DNA from: PALSA-607 sp036510735
Lineage (GTDB): Bacteria; Actinomycetota; Actinomycetes; Acidothermales; Acidothermaceae
Reading direction: 5' to 3'
NCBI GenBank assembly: GCA_036510735.1
Contig: DATCDK010000107.1
Span: 1-9,118 of the forward strand
DNA: 9,118 bases
Shown here: piece after piece, positions 6,622-9,118 of the stretch
Layout of the letters: each line of letters begins with the position of its first letter
Position numbering within the stretch: the stretch's first letter is position 1
The notes under the pieces: generated by a model
Databases searched by the model: none
What the model saw: only the letters and a program-made list of their open reading frames with translations
What the model was told of the DNA's origin: nothing
Made by a program: the position numbers and the translations under genes

Positions 6622-6950
6622 TCAGTCGGTCGCGAGCCGAAGCGTTTCGTCGCACCAGGTCACGAGATGCATCAGCGCCGCGTCGCGTTGTTGGTAGAAT
6701 GCTCGCTGTCGGCGGTCTGGTGATAGGCCCGATGACTCGAGGCGGCGGCACTCTCGAGAAGTCGCGGCAGCAGCCATGCGTACTTCACGCACGATGCCAC
6801 GACACCGAGGCGTACCTCGCGTTCGTCCCCGTGCCAGCCGGCTTCGTGAAGCCCCTGTACGTACGCGTTGCTCGACGGGCACTGCGCGCTCGGGTGCGAC
6901 GCACCGTGCGATCGACTCGAAAGGGGGGCAGCCGATTGACTGGTTCGTAG
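6622..6950 (-). pseudogene. Frameshifted C-terminal remnant of an APH-fold phosphotransferase
   Basis: Three pieces in two minus-strand frames together read like the C-terminal end of an aminoglycoside-phosphotransferase/choline-kinase-fold protein. Frame B, about 6868-6925, gives FESIARCVAPERAVPVEQ. Frame A, 6699-6869, gives AYVQGLHEAGWHGDEREVRL and then VVASCVKYAWLLPRLLESA. Frame B again, 6622-6699, gives FYQQRDAALMHLVTWCDETL and ends in TGA. The GLxEAGWxGD...VRLG...KYAW block and the final helix are typical of actinobacterial members of this superfamily. The N-lobe, the HGD catalytic loop and the DxD metal site would lie upstream, where an intact SDR gene now sits 15 bases away, so the gene is 5'-truncated as well as carrying two apparent frameshifts. 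No function is expected. Confidence 0.5.
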
Positions 6951-6965
6951 ACGCAACTGCTCGCG

Positions 6966-7736
6966 TTAGCGCGCGGTCCAACCGCCGTCGACGGGGATCG
7001 TCGTGCCGGTGATGAACGAGGCGGCGTCAGAGGCCAAGAACACGACCGCTCCCGTCACATCGACGGGCTGACCAATTCGATGCAACGCCGCGATGCGCTC
7101 GATCACATCTGCGCGAAACGCGGGGTCGGACAACGCAGGCTCGGTACCGGGAGTCTCGATAAACGTCGGCGCCACGCAGTTGACGGTGATGCCGAGAACG
7201 CCCCACTCAACTGCCAGGCACTTGGTCAAATGGCCAATCGCCGCCTTCGTCATGCAGTAGATCGACTCACCAGGCAACGCGACCAAGCCGGCCTGCGAGC
7301 CGATGTTGATGATGCGCCCGGATCCTTGGCCGCTCATGATGTTCGCCCCGGCCTGGCTGGCGAAGAACGTGCCCTTCAAGTTCACCTGGAGCGTCGCATC
7401 GAAGTTCTCCTCGGTGACGGACGATGCAGGCGCGTCGGGCGCGATACCCGCGTTGTTGACCAGGATGTCGAGCCGCCCGAAGGCCTCATGAGCAGCCGCG
7501 ATTGCCTGGCGGATCTCCGGCAGACTTGTCATGTTCATCTGAAGCGGCAGTGCTCGCCGTCCCATTGCAGTAATCGTCTCTGCGACGTCGCCCGCCGACT
7601 CGCGGTCGCGCAAACCGAGGGCAATGTCCGCGCCGGCGTGCGCCAACGCGATCGCGATGGCGCGGCCTAAGCCACGACCGCTGGCTGTAACCAGGGCGAC
7701 TTTGCCAGCGAGAGAGAAATCGGGAAACTCGGTCAT
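6966..7736 (-). CDS. SDR-family NAD(P)-dependent oxidoreductase
   Basis: Classical short-chain dehydrogenase/reductase of 256 residues, cytosolic, interconverting an alcohol and a ketone with NAD(P)H. The cofactor motif is TASGRGLG (17-24), in which Ala18 replaces the usual Gly of TGxxxGxG. NNAG is at 94-97, and the catalytic tetrad is Asn119, Ser147, Tyr160 and Lys164 (YCMTK). The usual end block ITGTTIPVDGG is present. Arg43 and Arg45 after the second strand suggest NADP(H) preference (inference). It resembles gluconate 5-dehydrogenase and FabG-like members, but the substrate cannot be told from sequence. The start is ATG 7736, with AAGGACC 4-6 nt upstream; the in-frame extension to 7934 would run antisense through the MOSC gene and is rejected. 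It is divergent from the MOSC gene with 51 bp between starts. A CATAAT at 7774-7779 (minus) is a candidate -10 box. Confidence 0.92.
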   Translation of the reverse strand: MTEFPDFSLAGKVALVTASGRGLGRAIAIALAHAGADIALGLRDRESAGDVAETITAMGRRALPLQMNMTSLPEIRQAIAAAHEAFGRLDILVNNAGIAPDAPASSVTEENFDATLQVNLKGTFFASQAGANIMSGQGSGRIINIGSQAGLVALPGESIYCMTKAAIGHLTKCLAVEWGVLGITVNCVAPTFIETPGTEPALSDPAFRADVIERIAALHRIGQPVDVTGAVVFLASDAASFITGTTIPVDGGWTAR

Positions 7737-7773
7737 GTGTGGTCCTTGTCTGGGGGACGGGTGCGGCTCACCG

Positions 7774-7781
7774 ATTATGGT
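7774..7781. promoter_or_regulatory. Overlapping divergent -10 boxes of the SDR and MOSC genes
   Basis: The octamer ATTATGGT reads as TATGGT on the plus strand (7776-7781, TANNNT type, 6 nt before the MOSC ATG) and as CATAAT on the minus strand (7779-7774, one mismatch to TATAAT, placed for a leader of about 30 nt carrying the SDR ribosome-binding site). The two boxes share four bases, so the promoters may exclude each other or form one bidirectional promoter. No clear -35 box is seen on either side. Confidence 0.45.
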
Positions 7782-7787
7782 GGCCGG

Positions 7788-8501
7788 ATGGCCAACCAGA
7801 CTGTTGTCGGACGGGTCGTGTCGCTGTTCCGGTACCCGGTCAAGTCGATGGCTGCCCAGGTGCTGGACGAGGTCGATGTGTCGTGGCAGGGCTTCGTAGG
7901 CGACCGCCGTTGGGCGTTCATTCAAGACGGCCACGAACGCAGCGATTTCCCGTGGCTGACGGTTCGCGAACTTCCTGTCATGTGGACGTACCGACCGTCC
8001 TTCGTGGATCCGTTGCGACCCGATAAGTCACCGACCGTTGTGCGCACACCGACCGGGACTGAGCTCGACGTCGTCGACCCGGCGTTGGCCGCCGAACTCG
8101 GCCCGGGGGTGCGGGTCATCAAACAGGAGCGCGGCATTTTCGACGCGTTTCCGTTGTCGCTCATCAGCACCCGAACGGTCACCGACCTCGGTGCAACTGT
8201 CGGTGCCAAGCTTGATCCCTTGCGGTTCCGTCCCAATCTCGTCGTCGAGCCGACCGACGACACGCCCTTCCCTGAGGACGCATGGGTCGGCTCGGTACTG
8301 CGTATCGGCGACGTGCGGATGCGCGTCGACAAGAGAGACCAGCGTTGCATCATGATCAACGTTGACCCGAAGACGACCGAGCGCAACCCGGCGGTCCTGC
8401 GTGCGCTCGGTGGTGACCGCCAAGCCTGCGTTGGGGTGTACGGGTCGACGGTGACGCCCGGCCGGGTCGCGGTCGGCGATGCCGTATCGCTCGAGTCGTG
8501 A
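7788..8501 (+). CDS. MOSC domain-containing protein (MOSC_N + MOSC)
   Basis: Protein of 237 residues with the MOSC_N beta-barrel (about 5-110) followed by the MOSC domain (about 120-235) found at the C terminus of molybdenum-cofactor sulfurases and in mARC-like enzymes. Signatures: VVSLFRYPVKSM (11-21), GFVGDRRWAF (35-44), LRFRPNLVVE (145-154) and DQRCIMINVDPKTTERN (184-200). Cys187 is in the position of the conserved MOSC cysteine that carries sulfur or binds Mo. The likely role is sulfur-carrier or Mo-cofactor-dependent reductive chemistry; partner and substrate are unknown. ATG 7788 is chosen over an in-frame start at 7737 because the conserved domain begins soon after it and a TANNNT box ends exactly 6 nt upstream with no Shine-Dalgarno, indicating a leaderless mRNA. 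A 5-bp dyad TGGCC-GGAT-GGCCA (7781-7794) spans the start codon. Confidence 0.9.
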   Translation: MANQTVVGRVVSLFRYPVKSMAAQVLDEVDVSWQGFVGDRRWAFIQDGHERSDFPWLTVRELPVMWTYRPSFVDPLRPDKSPTVVRTPTGTELDVVDPALAAELGPGVRVIKQERGIFDAFPLSLISTRTVTDLGATVGAKLDPLRFRPNLVVEPTDDTPFPEDAWVGSVLRIGDVRMRVDKRDQRCIMINVDPKTTERNPAVLRALGGDRQACVGVYGSTVTPGRVAVGDAVSLES

Positions 8502-8511
8502 CCGTCGCGGT

Positions 8512-8859
8512 TTAGAGCGAGTCGGTTGGACGACCCAGGTCGGGGTCGTCTGGCACCGGCAGATCGTGTTGGCGAAGCCGTGATGCGCGAACGCTGTCGG
8601 CGTACATCAGCGAGATCAACAAGCCGCCGACCAACACGAGAACCATGAGCGTCACCTTCAACGACCACGGTCCTGGCAGTGCCGCGAACGCTGCCGCTAC
8701 CGGAACAACGAGTACGAGCTGGCGCACCGCGGCGCGAGTGCGCCAGCCCGCGTCGGTCAGTTCGTGGCGCACCCAGTCGCGATTCTCCGGCGGCAGTCGC
8801 AGGCCGATCGCAAACCGCAGCCAGCGCCATGGTCCAGGGTCACCCGGAATTCGGGTCAT
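8512..8859 (-). CDS. DUF5313 family small membrane protein
   Basis: A 115-residue protein with a short soluble N-terminal part (PGPWRWLRFAIGLRLPPENR at 8-27, then DWVRHELTDAGW), two predicted membrane helices (about 43-62 and 66-86) and a Pro/Asp-rich tail, PVPDDPDLGRPTDSL. The PWRWLR...LPPE...WVRHELT pattern is that of DUF5313, a mycobacterial/nocardial family of unknown function. ATG 8859 is preferred to in-frame starts at 8877 and 8907 because the family begins here and TACCGT ends 6 nt upstream, again a leaderless layout. The gene is convergent with the MOSC gene, 10 bp between stop codons. No partner gene is evident. Confidence 0.78.
   Translation of the reverse strand: MTRIPGDPGPWRWLRFAIGLRLPPENRDWVRHELTDAGWRTRAAVRQLVLVVPVAAAFAALPGPWSLKVTLMVLVLVGGLLISLMYADSVRASRLRQHDLPVPDDPDLGRPTDSL
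8529..8550 (+). terminator. Possible hairpin terminator for the MOSC gene
   Basis: Perfect 8-bp arms GACGACCC and GGGTCGTC enclose a 6-nt loop, 27 nt after the MOSC stop. There is no T-run after it, so it would be the U-tract-free type often proposed in high-GC actinobacteria. It lies inside the 3' end of the DUF5313 coding region, where the Asp/Pro codons alone could create the symmetry. Confidence 0.25.
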
Positions 8860-8865
8860 GCGTTG

Positions 8866-8871
8866 ACGGTA
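8866..8871 (-). promoter_or_regulatory. Putative -10 box of the DUF5313 gene
   Basis: TACCGT on the minus strand fits TANNNT and stands exactly 6 nt before the ATG at 8859, the same spacing as for the MOSC gene. No Shine-Dalgarno sequence precedes the ATG, which supports a leaderless transcript and this choice of start. Confidence 0.45.
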
Positions 8872-9118
8872 GAACATCGCTTGCCTGTGCTGCAGTCGCG
8901 TTGGCACGCGACAAATGCCTGCGTGGCGCGATCACCCAGCGCTTGGGTAGCCGGCCCGAACGCTCGCCACCATCTCGACCAGGGCGGACCGTTTGGCTGC
9001 CTCGGCTTGTGCGACGCGGCTCAGCGGGCGTGTTACAGGGTTCTGTCATACCGATGGGTAAGGATTCCCTCGGCGCGCCAGACCGGTGCGCTCTCCCGGG
9101 TGGGGAAGGCTAGCGAAG
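8872..9118. other. Right-end stretch without a supported gene
   Basis: No open frame here has a credible translation. Two adjacent short dyads, ACAG-GGTT-CTGT (9034-9045) and TACC-GATG-GGTA (9049-9060), look like repressor half-site pairs, which would suit the upstream region of a plus-strand gene starting beyond the right edge. This is tentative. Confidence 0.25.

Larger units (their letters stand above)
6255..6965. other. 711-bp stretch without an intact gene
   Basis: It holds the DUF1801 leader and ribosome-binding site (6255 to about 6315), the CWB2 remnant, and the phosphotransferase-like remnant that reaches almost to the SDR stop codon. Both remnants face the same way as their neighbours. 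Open frames on the plus strand here (for example 6355-6585 and 6699-6950) have low-complexity or Arg-rich translations with no family resemblance. No transposase, terminal inverted repeats, tRNA or attachment site is visible to explain the loss. Confidence 0.6.

Noticed and set aside
6699..6950. 83-codon plus-strand open frame in the gene-poor stretch
   Set aside because: The opposite strand carries recognisable phosphotransferase-like blocks over the same bases. The plus-strand frame shows no family features and no ribosome-binding site.
7737..7934. In-frame extension of the SDR gene to 7934
   Set aside because: It runs antisense to the conserved N terminus of the MOSC protein, and the ATG at 7736 has a good ribosome-binding site and family-typical start.
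7922..8830. 302-codon minus-strand open frame
   Set aside because: It lies antisense to the MOSC gene and out of frame with DUF5313, with Ser/Arg/Thr-rich low-information translation.
8679..9113. 144-codon plus-strand open frame reaching the right end
   Set aside because: It overlaps DUF5313 antisense, and its translation is Arg/Pro/Ala-rich with no recognisable motif.
1..9118. CRISPR arrays, tRNA or rRNA genes, transposases, phage or plasmid genes, toxin-antitoxin or restriction-modification systems
   Set aside because: I read both strands for repeats, RNA folds and signature motifs and found none. The intact genes look like ordinary metabolic, transport or small unknown-function genes.

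Overview
The window is high-GC DNA with gene families, gene order and promoter style typical of an actinobacterium of the order Mycobacteriales (Nocardia/Rhodococcus/Mycobacterium relatives). The reasons are the phosphomannomutase - purine nucleoside phosphorylase - gamma-glutamylcyclotransferase-like block divergent from an LpdA-type flavoprotein (the neighbourhood of Rv3303c, Rv3304, Rv3307 and Rv3308 in M. tuberculosis), a DUF5313 gene, and several start codons placed 6-7 nt after a TANNNT -10 box, as in leaderless actinobacterial mRNAs. The species cannot be named from the sequence alone.

Region 1 (1-1990, minus strand) is a tightly packed operon of a YGSN-type gamma-glutamylcyclotransferase-like protein, a trimeric-type purine nucleoside phosphorylase and a phosphomannomutase/phosphoglucomutase-family enzyme that runs off the left edge. 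Both junctions are 4-nt start/stop overlaps (ATGA, GTGA). PNP makes ribose 1-phosphate, which a phosphosugar mutase of this kind could interconvert with ribose 5-phosphate, so the pair fits purine salvage. Region 2 (2019-3437, plus strand) is lpdA, a disulfide-reductase-family flavoprotein that lacks the C-terminal His/Glu pair of lipoamide dehydrogenases but keeps both N-terminal cysteines.

Region 3 (3438-6254, minus strand) is a possible operon: a DUF1801 protein, a DHFR/RibD-C-like reductase, and an MFS exporter fused to a C-terminal cyclic-nucleotide-binding domain. The exporter gene abuts lpdA tail to tail with no base between the stop codons. Region 4 (6255-6965) has no intact gene. It holds two decayed minus-strand remnants: one repeat of a CWB2 cell-wall-binding protein, and the frameshifted C-terminal end of an aminoglycoside-phosphotransferase-fold protein.

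Region 5 (6966-8859) has an SDR-family oxidoreductase (minus) divergent from a MOSC-domain protein (plus), separated by 51 bp with overlapping candidate -10 boxes, and a small two-helix DUF5313 membrane protein (minus) convergent with the MOSC gene. The last 259 bases hold no supported gene and look like an upstream region.

I found no convincing new multi-gene defence, secretion or biosynthetic system. The points most worth checking are the two gene remnants, the cysteine pattern of LpdA, the cNMP-gated MFS cluster and the leaderless or bidirectional promoters. No tRNA, rRNA, CRISPR array, insertion sequence or integrase was seen.
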